In this document: positions 8,160 to 16,251 of the stretch, piece after piece
Layout of the letters: each line of letters starts with the position of its first letter
Numbering within the stretch: the stretch's first letter is position 1
Assembly (NCBI RefSeq): GCF_000620065.1
Contig: NZ_KK211062.1
Span: 1 to 64,000, forward strand
Source of the DNA: Meiothermus cerbereus DSM 11376
GTDB lineage: Bacteria > Deinococcota > Deinococci > Deinococcales > Thermaceae
Direction: 5' to 3'
DNA: 64,000 nucleotides
Program-made: the position numbers and the translations under genes
The notes under the pieces: generated by a model
Told to the model about the DNA's origin: nothing
Database searches by the model: none
The model's input: only the letters and a program-made list of their open reading frames with translations

Positions 8160-9473
8160 GTGGGCCTGCCTTCGCTAAATGATGTGATTGCCGCTATTGC
8201 CACACCCCCCGGCAAGGGCGCGGTGGGGATTGTGCGGGTCTCGGGCAATGGCGCTCTAGAACTGGTCTCGAGGCTCTGGCAGGGCAAAAACCCTTGCAGG
8301 CTGGCCGGTGGGCGCTTTACCTACGGCATAATCTGCGACCCGAACACCCTGGAAGTGCTGGACGAGGCGCTGTTACTGGTCTTCCGCAAGCCGCACTCCT
8401 ACACCGGCCAGGACAGCGCCGAGCTGCACACCCACGGCTCACCCGCGGTGTTGCGCCGGGTTTTGCAGGCACTGTTTGAGCTGGGGGCCCGCCCGGCCCA
8501 GCCCGGCGAATTCACGTTGCGGGCCTACCTGAACGGAAAAATGGACCTGGCCCAGGCCGAGGCGGTGTTGAGCTTGGTAGAGGCCGAGTCAGACGCCGCC
8601 CGGCGGCAGGCCTTGCGGGGCCTCTGCGCGGGGTTGTCGCAGAAGATCACCCACCTCTGCGAGCAATTGTTCGACCTGCTGGCGCACATCCAGGCCTGGC
8701 TGGACTACCCCGAAGAAGGGGTCGAACCCGCCCAGATTCAGGAAACCCTCGAGCCCGTTTTGCAGGAAATCGGCCACCTGCTGGCCACCGCCCCCGCCGG
8801 GCGCATCGCCCAGAAAGGGGCCCGGATTGCCCTGGTGGGGGCCCCCAATGCCGGCAAGTCCAGCCTCCTCAACGCGCTCTTAGGCTACGAGCGGGCCATC
8901 GTTACACCCATCCCAGGCACCACCCGCGACTACCTGGAAGCTCCGCTGGAGATTGCCGGGGTGCCCATTGTGGCTATAGACACCGCCGGAGTCCGGGAAA
9001 CCCACGACCCAATCGAGAAAAGCGGGGTGGAACGGGCCTTACAGATCGCACAGGAAGCCGACCTGGTGCTCTACCTGGCCGACCAGAGCCAGCCCCACCC
9101 CACCCCGCCACCGCTGCCCTGGGAGCGCACCCTGAAGGTAGCCACCAAGGCCGACCTGGCCCCCGCCTGGACAGCGGATTCGTACCTGCGGGTCTCGAGC
9201 CAGACCGGCCTGGGCCTGCACGAGCTACGCCAGCAAATCCACCAGCGGCTTCTGGGCCAGGCCCCCGAGGGGGAGCTTTGGGTCAGCAACGAGCGGCATG
9301 TGGAGGCCCTGCGCCGGGCCCAAACCCACCTGCACGAAGCCCTGCAAGCCCCCCAGGACCTGGCCGCCCTCTCGATCGAGATGGCCCTGGACGCGCTGGC
9401 CGAAATCCTGGGCAAAGACGTTTCGGAAGAGGTGATTGACCGAGTATTCCGTAACTTTTGCGTGGGCAAGTGA
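8160..9473 (+). CDS. mnmE: tRNA modification GTPase MnmE
   Basis: With MnmG, MnmE installs the 5-carboxymethylaminomethyl group on U34 of tRNAs that read split codon boxes. The 437-residue protein has the N-terminal folate-binding domain, a helical domain and an inserted G domain: P-loop GAPNAGKSS (227-235), DTAGVRET (G3) and TKADL (G4). It ends FCVGK, keeping the cysteine of the conserved C-terminal CxGK box. GTG is the start, 8 nt after a TAGACT -10 box. An MnmC-like methyltransferase, acting later in the same pathway, is encoded at 11930-12607. Confidence 0.95.
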   Translation: MGLPSLNDVIAAIATPPGKGAVGIVRVSGNGALELVSRLWQGKNPCRLAGGRFTYGIICDPNTLEVLDEALLLVFRKPHSYTGQDSAELHTHGSPAVLRRVLQALFELGARPAQPGEFTLRAYLNGKMDLAQAEAVLSLVEAESDAARRQALRGLCAGLSQKITHLCEQLFDLLAHIQAWLDYPEEGVEPAQIQETLEPVLQEIGHLLATAPAGRIAQKGARIALVGAPNAGKSSLLNALLGYERAIVTPIPGTTRDYLEAPLEIAGVPIVAIDTAGVRETHDPIEKSGVERALQIAQEADLVLYLADQSQPHPTPPPLPWERTLKVATKADLAPAWTADSYLRVSSQTGLGLHELRQQIHQRLLGQAPEGELWVSNERHVEALRRAQTHLHEALQAPQDLAALSIEMALDALAEILGKDVSEEVIDRVFRNFCVGK

Positions 9474-9548
9474 AAAGTCGAAGGCAAAAAGCCAAGCACC
9501 CCTCGAGCTTTGTCCTTGAACTTCCCACCCTGATGGCGCGCATTCGTT

Positions 9549-9774
9549 GAAAAGCGGCTTCTGTCGTCTGTCCCGAGGGTAATCGTCCCCTGGGTGAACA
9601 GCGGCGCCAGCCGTCTGTCCCGAAGGGGATCGTCCCTGGGTGAACAGCGGCGCCAGCCGTCTGTCCCGAAGGGGATCGTCCGCTTGGTGAACAGCCGCTT
9701 TAGCGGTCTGTCCCGAAGGGGATCGTCCCTAGGTGAACAGGCTGGTCGGGGCTATGTCCCAAAAGACCGTCCCC
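9549..9774 (+). repeat. Tandem array of a 46-47 bp unit, about 4.9 copies
   Basis: Units begin at 9549, 9596, 9642, 9689 and 9735 (last one partial and diverged). Each holds a small stem around GGCGCCAGCC followed by TGTCCCGAAGGGGATCGTCC and TGGGTGAACA. In the fourth unit both stem arms change together (CCGC-ttta-GCGG instead of CGGC-gcca-GCCG), suggesting the hairpin is kept. The array lies between mnmE and a small membrane protein gene and ends just before that gene's promoter. It is not a CRISPR array since there are no unique spacers. Confidence 0.85.
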
Positions 9775-9779
9775 TGCAC

Positions 9780-9808
9780 TTGTACGGTGCTGGCAGCCCA
9801 CGTAAACT
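9780..9808 (+). promoter_or_regulatory. Promoter for gene at 9816
   Basis: TTGTAC (9780-9785), a 17-nt spacer and TAAACT (9803-9808), followed by 7 nt and ATG. One of the best-formed leaderless promoters in the window. Confidence 0.7.
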
Positions 9809-9815
9809 TGCCGCC

Positions 9816-10334
9816 ATGGAGGAGCCCAAAGCGGTAGTCTCAAAACGCAGCCTGCAGACCTATGTGGTTGCGGTAGGGCTGATGGTCATGGGCCTGGCCC
9901 TGGTAGCTTTATGCAGCGCCGCCTGGCTACAGGGCGTCGAGCCGCGCTGGTCGGTGATTCTGTTTGGGCTGCTGGGGGTTTACATGGTGCTACTCGGGGT
10001 GGATGAAGGCTGGCTGAGCGGGCTCGAGGTCACCCCCACCCACCTGCGCATCCAGAGCTTTGGCCGCTGGACGGAACACCCGCTGCCCCGCGTTGAGGCC
10101 GTGGATGGCCTGCGGGACATCCTGGGCGGTGGAATCCAGCTGGTTCTGATAGCCAGCGAAGGCGAGGCCATCCGGGTTCCGCTGCGCCGCTACGCCAACG
10201 CTGGCCCCCTGGCCCAGGGCTTGCTGGATGCGCTGTGGTTGAAAAACCCCCAGCTTATCCTGATGCCCCGTTTGGCCAGGCGGCTGGGCCAGCCCCCCTT
10301 CGGGGTTTTGGCCGCTAAGAAATCCAGGCGTTAG
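9816..10334 (+). CDS. Small membrane protein with a PH-like C-terminal domain
   Basis: A 172-residue protein of unknown function. Two hydrophobic helices occupy about residues 15-65; the rest is a beta-rich cytosolic part (VTPTHLRIQSFGRW, HPLPRVEAVDG, GIQLVLIASEGEAIRVPLRR) resembling bacterial PH-like domains of the YdbS/YdbT kind. ATG 9816 is chosen from its promoter; an in-frame extension upstream is just translation of the tandem repeat. It is followed 16 bp later by the antiporter gene. Confidence 0.65.
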   Translation: MEEPKAVVSKRSLQTYVVAVGLMVMGLALVALCSAAWLQGVEPRWSVILFGLLGVYMVLLGVDEGWLSGLEVTPTHLRIQSFGRWTEHPLPRVEAVDGLRDILGGGIQLVLIASEGEAIRVPLRRYANAGPLAQGLLDALWLKNPQLILMPRLARRLGQPPFGVLAAKKSRR

Positions 10335-10350
10335 CCTCTATGATTGAGGT

Positions 10351-11928
10351 ATGGAGCTGGCGTGGGTAGGGGCCGCCTATGGGCTGGGGTTGCTGGCGAG
10401 CCGCTTTGGCCTGCCACCCCTGGTGGGCTATCTGGGGGCGGGTTTTGCGCTCTGGGGGTTTGGCTACCAGGACAGCCGCTTGCTGGGAGAAATCGCCGAT
10501 GTGGGCGTGCTGCTGCTTTTGTTTACGGTGGGCCTGAAGCTCCGCTTTGCCAGCTTAGTGCGCCGGGAAGTGCTGGGCGTGGGGGGGATCCATCTGGTGC
10601 TTTTCGCCCTGCTGCTGGGCCTGATCACCCTTTTGCTGGGCATGAGCACCGATGCGGCGCTTTTTGTAGGGGTGGGGCTGGCCTTCTCGAGCACCGTACT
10701 GGCCGTCAAGCTGCTGGATGACCGGCGGGAGCTCTCCACCTTCCACGGGCGGGTGGCGGTAGGCATCCTGGTTTTGCAGGACTTGGTCGCGGTTGGGCTA
10801 CTGGCCTATGCCGGCGTCAAAAATCCAACGCCCTGGGCCTTGCTCCTTCTGGCCCTGCCTCTGCTGCGCCCTGTTGTGGGCTGGATTCTGGAAAAAAGCG
10901 GCCACGACGAGCTTTTGTTGCTGTACGGCCTGGGCTTGTCCCTAGGGGGTGCTAGCCTGGCCCAAAGCCTGGGGGTATCGCCGGAGCTGGGGGCTTTGCT
11001 GATGGGCGCGGTTCTGGCAGGACACCCGCAAACCTCCGAGCTTTCGCGTACCCTGTGGGGCCTGAAAGAGGCTTTCCTGGTGGCCTTTTTCCTGGATATT
11101 GGGCTGATGGGCCTACCCTCGGCCTCGGCGCTGCCGCTGGCGCTGGGTTTTATCCTGCTCATACCGCTTAAGGCCGTCTTGTTCTTCGCTCTCTTCATCG
11201 CCTTTGGCTTGCGGGCTCGCACTGCCTTTGTAACCAGCGTTTCGCTCGCCAGCTACAGTGAATTCGCCCTGATTACCAGTGTGGCCGCCGTAGAGGGGGG
11301 TCTGTTACCGGAGTCCTGGGGCCAGCTGGTGGGGCTGGTGGTGGCGGTCTCGCTGGCCCTGGCCGCCCCCCTCAACCGCTCGGTGCATAGCCTGTTTCAG
11401 CGCTACGAGCATTTCTTGTTGCGCTTCGAGCGTAAGGTACAGCACGCCGACGACGAGCCTACCAGCCTGGGCGGGGCCGAGTGGCTGGTGGTGGGCATGG
11501 GCCGCACGGGTGGGGCCGCCTACAAGATGCTGGCCAGCCACGGCTACCGGGTGTTGGGCCTGGATGCGGACGAAGGCAAGCTGGACTTCCACCGGGCTAA
11601 AATGCGTCAGGTGCGCTACGGCGACGCCGAAGACCCCGAGCTATGGGAGCGCTTGGACTTGACGGGACTCAGGGGCGTATTGCTGACCCTGCCCGACCTC
11701 GAGGCCAAGCTTCGGGCCGCCCGTGGCCTTAAGCAGCGGGGCTTTAGTGGAATCATTGCCGCTACCAGCTACCACCGCGAAGAAGACCCGATCCTGCTCG
11801 AGGCCGGCGTAACCCTCATCTCGCACCCCTTCGCCGAGGCCGGAGAACGGCTGGCCGAACGGGCTATGGGCCTGAACATTATCCCTGAGTCGGATGACCC
11901 CAAGCTGGCCGATACGCGAACAGCTTGA
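10351..11928 (+). CDS. Kef-type CPA2 cation/proton antiporter with TrkA-N domain
   Basis: A 525-residue inner-membrane protein. About twelve helices form the CPA2 antiporter, with conserved FTVGLKL and FSSTVLAVKLL segments; a cytosolic Rossmann domain follows from about residue 375 (VVGMGRTGGAAYKML, then LGLDADEGK), which in KefB/KefC/YbaL senses nucleotides. The likely job is K+ (or Na+) efflux in exchange for protons. No KefF/KefG-like partner is next to it. The start sits 6 nt after TATGAT (10339-10344), indicating a leaderless message. Confidence 0.9.
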   Translation: MELAWVGAAYGLGLLASRFGLPPLVGYLGAGFALWGFGYQDSRLLGEIADVGVLLLLFTVGLKLRFASLVRREVLGVGGIHLVLFALLLGLITLLLGMSTDAALFVGVGLAFSSTVLAVKLLDDRRELSTFHGRVAVGILVLQDLVAVGLLAYAGVKNPTPWALLLLALPLLRPVVGWILEKSGHDELLLLYGLGLSLGGASLAQSLGVSPELGALLMGAVLAGHPQTSELSRTLWGLKEAFLVAFFLDIGLMGLPSASALPLALGFILLIPLKAVLFFALFIAFGLRARTAFVTSVSLASYSEFALITSVAAVEGGLLPESWGQLVGLVVAVSLALAAPLNRSVHSLFQRYEHFLLRFERKVQHADDEPTSLGGAEWLVVGMGRTGGAAYKMLASHGYRVLGLDADEGKLDFHRAKMRQVRYGDAEDPELWERLDLTGLRGVLLTLPDLEAKLRAARGLKQRGFSGIIAATSYHREEDPILLEAGVTLISHPFAEAGERLAERAMGLNIIPESDDPKLADTRTA

Positions 11929-11929
11929 T

Positions 11930-12607
11930 TTAGGGGTGTTCTGCCAGCGTCCAGGCTTTCTTGCCTACACCCGGAACCTTACTTACCACAAAACCGGCCG
12001 CTGCCAGGTCGCGCCGAAAACGTCCAGAAACCGAGTAGGTTGCCAGCCGTGCGCCACTACTGGCGGCCAAAAATAGCTTTTCCAGCACGCGGGGCTGCCA
12101 GGGCTCGGGGTTAACCCGGGGGCTAAAGGGGTCGAAATAGATAGCGCTGGCCCACCCCGCCGGAAAAAGCGCAGCCGTTACGTCCTCGAAACGAACCTCG
12201 AGGCGGCCCCAGGGGCCCTTTAGGCAGAGTGAACCCTGCGGATGGGCCGGCCAGCGCTTTAGCAGGCTGGCCCATATCCGCTGGGATGGCGCCGAAAGGG
12301 GAAGCTCCACCGAGGCCAGAACCCCGCGGGATACCGGAAAGCCCTCATAGCTTATGTACTCCAGAAAAACCCCGCGCTTCAGGCAGTCTTCCAGCGTGGC
12401 CCGGAAATTGACCCCCAGTCCAAAGCCCACCTCCAGCACCCTGGGGGCCGGGTGCTGATGGGTCTGGGTCAGCTTCAGGTAAAGCTCGTTGGCCTGCATC
12501 CAGGCCCCATGCCGCGAGCTGTAGGCCTCGCCGAATACCGGGTGCACCAGGGTAAGCGAGCCATCCTGGGTTTGCAGGGGCTGGTAGGGTTTCAGCTCAG
12601 GTCTCAA
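11930..12607 (-). CDS. MnmC-like SAM-dependent methyltransferase (DUF752)
   Basis: A 225-residue protein matching the methyltransferase half of MnmC, which makes the final 5-methylaminomethyl group on tRNA U34. The SAM-binding LEVGFGLGVN motif and the signature YFDPFSPRVNPEPW are visible. The FAD oxidase half of proteobacterial MnmC is absent, as in other stand-alone DUF752 proteins. The gene overlaps the upstream decarboxylase by 11 bp, so the two are translationally coupled although functionally unrelated. Confidence 0.85.
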   Translation of the reverse strand: MRPELKPYQPLQTQDGSLTLVHPVFGEAYSSRHGAWMQANELYLKLTQTHQHPAPRVLEVGFGLGVNFRATLEDCLKRGVFLEYISYEGFPVSRGVLASVELPLSAPSQRIWASLLKRWPAHPQGSLCLKGPWGRLEVRFEDVTAALFPAGWASAIYFDPFSPRVNPEPWQPRVLEKLFLAASSGARLATYSVSGRFRRDLAAAGFVVSKVPGVGKKAWTLAEHP

Positions 12608-14021
12608 TCTCCACCTTCTGGGCTTCCTGCTGCATTAGGTGCCACAACGCCTCCACGTGGCTGCGTTCGGTGCTTTCGACCCCAATCGAAACCCGCACCA
12701 TCCAGCGCCCTTTCAGCAAGGCTGGGGTGAGGAAGGCCCGGCCCGAGCGGTTGATGCGGGCCACCCAGTTTTGCGTGTGCTGATCGAGCTGCTCGGGCGA
12801 GAGGTGGCCCGGATTGTAGCGCACACAGAGCGTCTGGAAGGGCACCGGGGCCAGCAGTTCCCAGCCGGGGGTCTGCCGCACCTGGGCCTCGAGCCACCTG
12901 GCATTGGCTATGTCGCGCCGCAGGCGGGCTTGCAGTCCCTGAAGCCCCTGGTCGCGCAGGGTGAACCAGAGTTTGAGGGCTCTGAAGCGCCGCCCCAGCG
13001 GGATGCCCCAGTCCTTGTAGTTTTTGACCTGCCCATCGGCGGCGGAGTGCAGGTAGGAGGGGTTGGTGGACATGGCCCGAATCAGGTGCTCCGGCTCACG
13101 CACGTAATAAAGCGAGCAATCGAAGGCTACCCCCAGCCATTTGTGGGGGTTGATGGCGATGGAATCGGCCTGTTCGATTCCGTCCCACAGGTGGCGGCAC
13201 TCCGGCAAAATCATGGCGGAGCCGGCCATAGCGGCGTCAACGTGAAGCCAGAGGCCATAGCGCTGGCACAGTTTGGCAATTTCGCGCAGGGGGTCGATGG
13301 CGGTGGTATTGGTAGTGCCTACCGCCGCCACCACCGCGCAGGGCTTGCGGCCTTCGGCCAGGTCGCGCTTTAGGGCGGCCTCGAGCTGGTCTGGACACAT
13401 GGCGTGGTTGTCATCGGTGCCGATGAGGCGCAGGTTCTCGCGGCCAAAGCCCGCCAGCAGCACGGCCTTGGGTACGGAGCTATGGGCCTGATCGGAGGCG
13501 TAGACCGTTAGGGGTTGCGGCTCGGCCTGGAGCCCGCCCCGATCCTGGGACTGGCCGGTGGCCCACTCCCGGGCCGTAAGCAGCGCAACCAGCGTACCGC
13601 TGGAGGCGGTGTCCTGAATTACCCCTTGAAAATACTCGGGCAGGCCCAACATCTGCCGCAACCAGTCGGTCGTGACCTCCTCGAGCTCGGTCAGGGCTGG
13701 ACTAGCCTGCCAGGTGATGCCGGTCTGGCCCAACCCAGTAGCTACCAGATCGGCCAGTACCGAAGACAGCGGGGCATTGGAAGGAAACCAGGCGAAGAAA
13801 TTAGGGCTTTGCCAGTGGGTCAGGCCGGGAAAAAGGGCCATGAGGTCTTGCCGCACCTCTTCAAAGCCCACCGGCTGCTCGGGAGGTGTAGGGGAAAACA
13901 TGGCTTTGATGGCCCCAGGCTGCACTTGCGCCATTACGGGCTTGGCCTCGAGCCCGGCGCGGTACTCGGCTATAAAGTCAATCAGCTGGTATCCCAGGCG
14001 CTTGAACTCTTCTGGCGTCAT
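12597..14021 (-). CDS. PLP-dependent decarboxylase (aromatic-L-amino-acid decarboxylase family)
   Basis: A group II decarboxylase of 474 residues, the family's usual length. The PLP lysine is Lys294 in INPHKWLG, with Asp262 in HVDAAMAGSA contacting the pyridine nitrogen and DTASSGTL upstream. Relatives decarboxylate tyrosine, tryptophan or DOPA; glutamate is less likely from the layout. The substrate is not determinable here. A TAGTCT box (14028-14033) lies 6 nt before ATG, indicating a leaderless transcript that runs on into the MnmC-like gene. Confidence 0.88.
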   Translation of the reverse strand: MTPEEFKRLGYQLIDFIAEYRAGLEAKPVMAQVQPGAIKAMFSPTPPEQPVGFEEVRQDLMALFPGLTHWQSPNFFAWFPSNAPLSSVLADLVATGLGQTGITWQASPALTELEEVTTDWLRQMLGLPEYFQGVIQDTASSGTLVALLTAREWATGQSQDRGGLQAEPQPLTVYASDQAHSSVPKAVLLAGFGRENLRLIGTDDNHAMCPDQLEAALKRDLAEGRKPCAVVAAVGTTNTTAIDPLREIAKLCQRYGLWLHVDAAMAGSAMILPECRHLWDGIEQADSIAINPHKWLGVAFDCSLYYVREPEHLIRAMSTNPSYLHSAADGQVKNYKDWGIPLGRRFRALKLWFTLRDQGLQGLQARLRRDIANARWLEAQVRQTPGWELLAPVPFQTLCVRYNPGHLSPEQLDQHTQNWVARINRSGRAFLTPALLKGRWMVRVSIGVESTERSHVEALWHLMQQEAQKVEIET

Positions 14022-14205
14022 ACCCCAAGACTACCTGATCGTGCGCTTCACAGAGGTTGCTATGGCTTCAATCCCAACCAGACGGGCCTTTGCGACAGGT
14101 CAACCCGACCATTGCCGGGTAGATAAAGCCAGGCTCAAGGTCTATCCCAAGATTTCTTTAGTTTTCGCTCAAACTCAGATCCATAGCGCTGCCTAGCCTG
14201 AAGGC

Positions 14206-15861
14206 ATGGTGTTATTAAGACTGCTCATCCCGATTCTTCTGGCATTGCTGGCCCCAGTCACGCTGGCCGCACCTGCCCTGGTAGAAGTAATTGTGGAACT
14301 TGATGGGCCACAACTACCCAAAGGGCAGGCCCGGGCCGAACTCACGCGTCTGCTCAAAGCCCACCTGGGCCAGATGCAAGGGCGGCTTAGCGTCAAGGCT
14401 AGCAAGGGGTTCTGGGCCAGTCAGAGCTTCCTGGTACGCTTACCGGAGTCGCAGGTAAGTCGCCTGGCCCAGATTCCCGGGGTGCGACGGGTCTACCCAA
14501 ACCGCCCGGTACATATCAGCCAGCCCGTAGCCTCGGCCCTTGCTAACCCGGTCAACAGTGGAAGCAACTGGGCCTTACAGCACATCGGCGTGCCTGGCCT
14601 GTGGGCGGCTGGGATGCGGGGTCAGGGCATCCGCATTGGCCACCTGGACACTGGGGTAGATGCATCCCACCCCGACCTGCGTGGGAAAATAGCCGCCTTT
14701 GCAGAGGTTGACACCGACGGCACAGCCCGCCCCAGCGACCCCTACGACTCCTCGCTGCACGGAACCTTTACTGCCGGTCTGCTGGTGGCCAACAATGTGG
14801 GTGTGGCCCCAGAGGCACGCCTGGTTTCGGCTCTGGTTCTACCGGGTGGCTACGGCACGCTGGCCCAGGTGCTGGGCGGCCTGGACTGGGTGCTCGAGCA
14901 AAACGTGCAAATCGTTTCGATGTCGCTGGGCCTCGAGGGGAGCTGGAGCGAGTTTGTGCCTGTGGTCGAACGCATGAAGCAAATGGGGGTATTGCCAGTG
15001 TTTGCGGTAGGGAACTCCGGCGGCGCCCCGGCCTCCCCTGGCAACATGCCGGGGGTGCTGGCGGTAGGAGCCAGCAACCCCGCCAATCAGATTGCTGGAT
15101 TCAGCAGCCGCGGCGAGGTGCGCTGGGGCGCACCCTACCACACCGTGGTGAGCAAGCCCGACCTGGTTGCCCCGGGGGTGGACGTGCACTCAACCATTCC
15201 CGGCGGGCGCTATATGGCCATGAGTGGAACCTCCGTCAGCACCGCCATTGCTGCCGGCAGTGCGGCCTTGCTGATGTCCGGGGGCTTCAAGGCCGAGCAG
15301 GTGCGGCAAGCCCTGCTTAGTGCAGCGCTGCCCCTGTCATCTGCTGGCAGCGGCAGGGGCCTGATTCGGCTGGCAGAAGCGCTGGCTGCGCTAAAGCCCG
15401 CACCGCCCAGCAGCCCTCAGGTCGGCCAGCCAGCCCCAAACACCCCAGCAGATAGCCCGCCCATCCCCAAAAAATCCGCCCTTCTGGTGGTCGAAGCCTC
15501 CGAGGTAGACGCCGTAAAAAAGGCCCTGGATGGCCTGGGTTTTAGCAGTACCCTGGTTCAGGCAAGCCCTACAAAGCGGCCTGAGGCCGGAAAAGTGGCA
15601 GAATACCCACTGGTCGTCTGGGTTCTGCCGCCCGACTGGAGCAACCACTGGCCAGAAACCCAGCGCAAGATGCTGCGGGCCTACGTGGAGCAGGGCGGCA
15701 GGCTGATGCTCATAACCAACGACCCCAGCCAGCGCCCCCTGGCCGAGTCCAGCACCTTTGGTAAAGGCAAGGCCAGCTTTGTCAGCGGCGACCTGGGCCG
15801 TATGGGCCTCGAGCAGCAGGCGCAGGTTTTGCAGGGCCTCATCCAGCAGCTCCTGCGCTAA
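14206..15861 (+). CDS. Secreted subtilisin-like serine protease (S8) with extra C-terminal domain
   Basis: A 551-residue exported protease. A signal peptide (about residues 1-21, ending TLAAPA) is followed by an inhibitor I9-type propeptide to about residue 105 and the S8 catalytic domain: Asp148 (HLDTGVD), His185 (SLHGTFTAG), oxyanion Asn270 (AVGNSGG) and Ser343 in SGTSVSTA, which has Val where most subtilases have Met. After about residue 390 comes a proline-rich linker and an alpha/beta domain resembling a GATase-like or ThuA-like fold. It probably digests peptides outside the cell; the role of the C-terminal domain is unknown. Confidence 0.9.
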   Translation: MVLLRLLIPILLALLAPVTLAAPALVEVIVELDGPQLPKGQARAELTRLLKAHLGQMQGRLSVKASKGFWASQSFLVRLPESQVSRLAQIPGVRRVYPNRPVHISQPVASALANPVNSGSNWALQHIGVPGLWAAGMRGQGIRIGHLDTGVDASHPDLRGKIAAFAEVDTDGTARPSDPYDSSLHGTFTAGLLVANNVGVAPEARLVSALVLPGGYGTLAQVLGGLDWVLEQNVQIVSMSLGLEGSWSEFVPVVERMKQMGVLPVFAVGNSGGAPASPGNMPGVLAVGASNPANQIAGFSSRGEVRWGAPYHTVVSKPDLVAPGVDVHSTIPGGRYMAMSGTSVSTAIAAGSAALLMSGGFKAEQVRQALLSAALPLSSAGSGRGLIRLAEALAALKPAPPSSPQVGQPAPNTPADSPPIPKKSALLVVEASEVDAVKKALDGLGFSSTLVQASPTKRPEAGKVAEYPLVVWVLPPDWSNHWPETQRKMLRAYVEQGGRLMLITNDPSQRPLAESSTFGKGKASFVSGDLGRMGLEQQAQVLQGLIQQLLR

Positions 15862-15874
15862 GGCTGGCCCAGTT

Positions 15875-16001
15875 ATACCAGATTCGGTTAGTTCGTCACC
15901 GAACGGTGACGAACTAACCCGACCGAAGGGAGTGCTCTAGGATTCAAAAAGATAGCCCCTTGATGTTTTTTGTATGAAGAGTATCTTTTTGAATCCGGTA
16001 T
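15875..16001 (+). mobile_element. MITE-like repeat, short form (copy D)
   Basis: 127 bp from ATACCAGATTCGG to GAATCCGGTAT, lacking the 31-nt module. Both inner palindromes are intact, but the region between the right-hand arms differs from the other copies (TTGATGTTTTTTGTATGAAG). Begins 13 bp after the protease stop codon. Confidence 0.87.
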
Positions 16002-16132
16002 TAATCCGAAGAAAACCTTGCGCCCTTGATGCGTTCCTTTTGCTTTGGCCTTGGCGCGAGCATTTTTCAGATTGGGTCGGTTTCGTCCTATACCGTTAGC
16101 CCGGTTTTTGTGATTTTGGCATGAAAACTCAG

Positions 16133-16157
16133 GTCACAGTAGTCTGCAATCTGTGAC
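16133..16157. promoter_or_regulatory. Operator-like inverted repeat GTCACAG-N11-CTGTGAC
   Basis: A perfect 7-bp dyad 25 bp long overall, immediately upstream of a TATACT -10 box at 16167-16172. Its place over the -35 region fits a regulator site. The half sites resemble CRP-type sequence but in the opposite arrangement. Confidence 0.45.
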
Positions 16158-16179
16158 TTTGTTCACTATACTGACGCTT

Positions 16180-16242
16180 GTGAAAACCGTCTACACCGAC
16201 CATCCGGTACACTTACTGGGCTTTTCGCATCCAGCGCGTTAG
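16180..16242 (+). CDS. Possible 20-residue leader peptide or gene remnant
   Basis: GTG at 16180 is placed 7 nt after TATACT and opens a 20-codon frame (VKTVYTDHPVHLLGFSHPAR) ending 9 nt before the racemase gene. The opening resembles starts of the acetylpolyamine amidohydrolase/histone deacetylase family, so it may be a truncated gene; a leader peptide is the alternative. Confidence 0.3.
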   Translation: MKTVYTDHPVHLLGFSHPAR

Positions 16243-16251
16243 CATACAGGC

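Noticed and set aside
9549-9774. CRISPR array
   Set aside because: The unit repeats directly with no unique spacers between copies, and no cas gene is near.
9594-9815. N-terminal extension of the protein at 9816
   Set aside because: The extension is translated tandem repeat, and a -35/-10 promoter lies just before ATG 9816.
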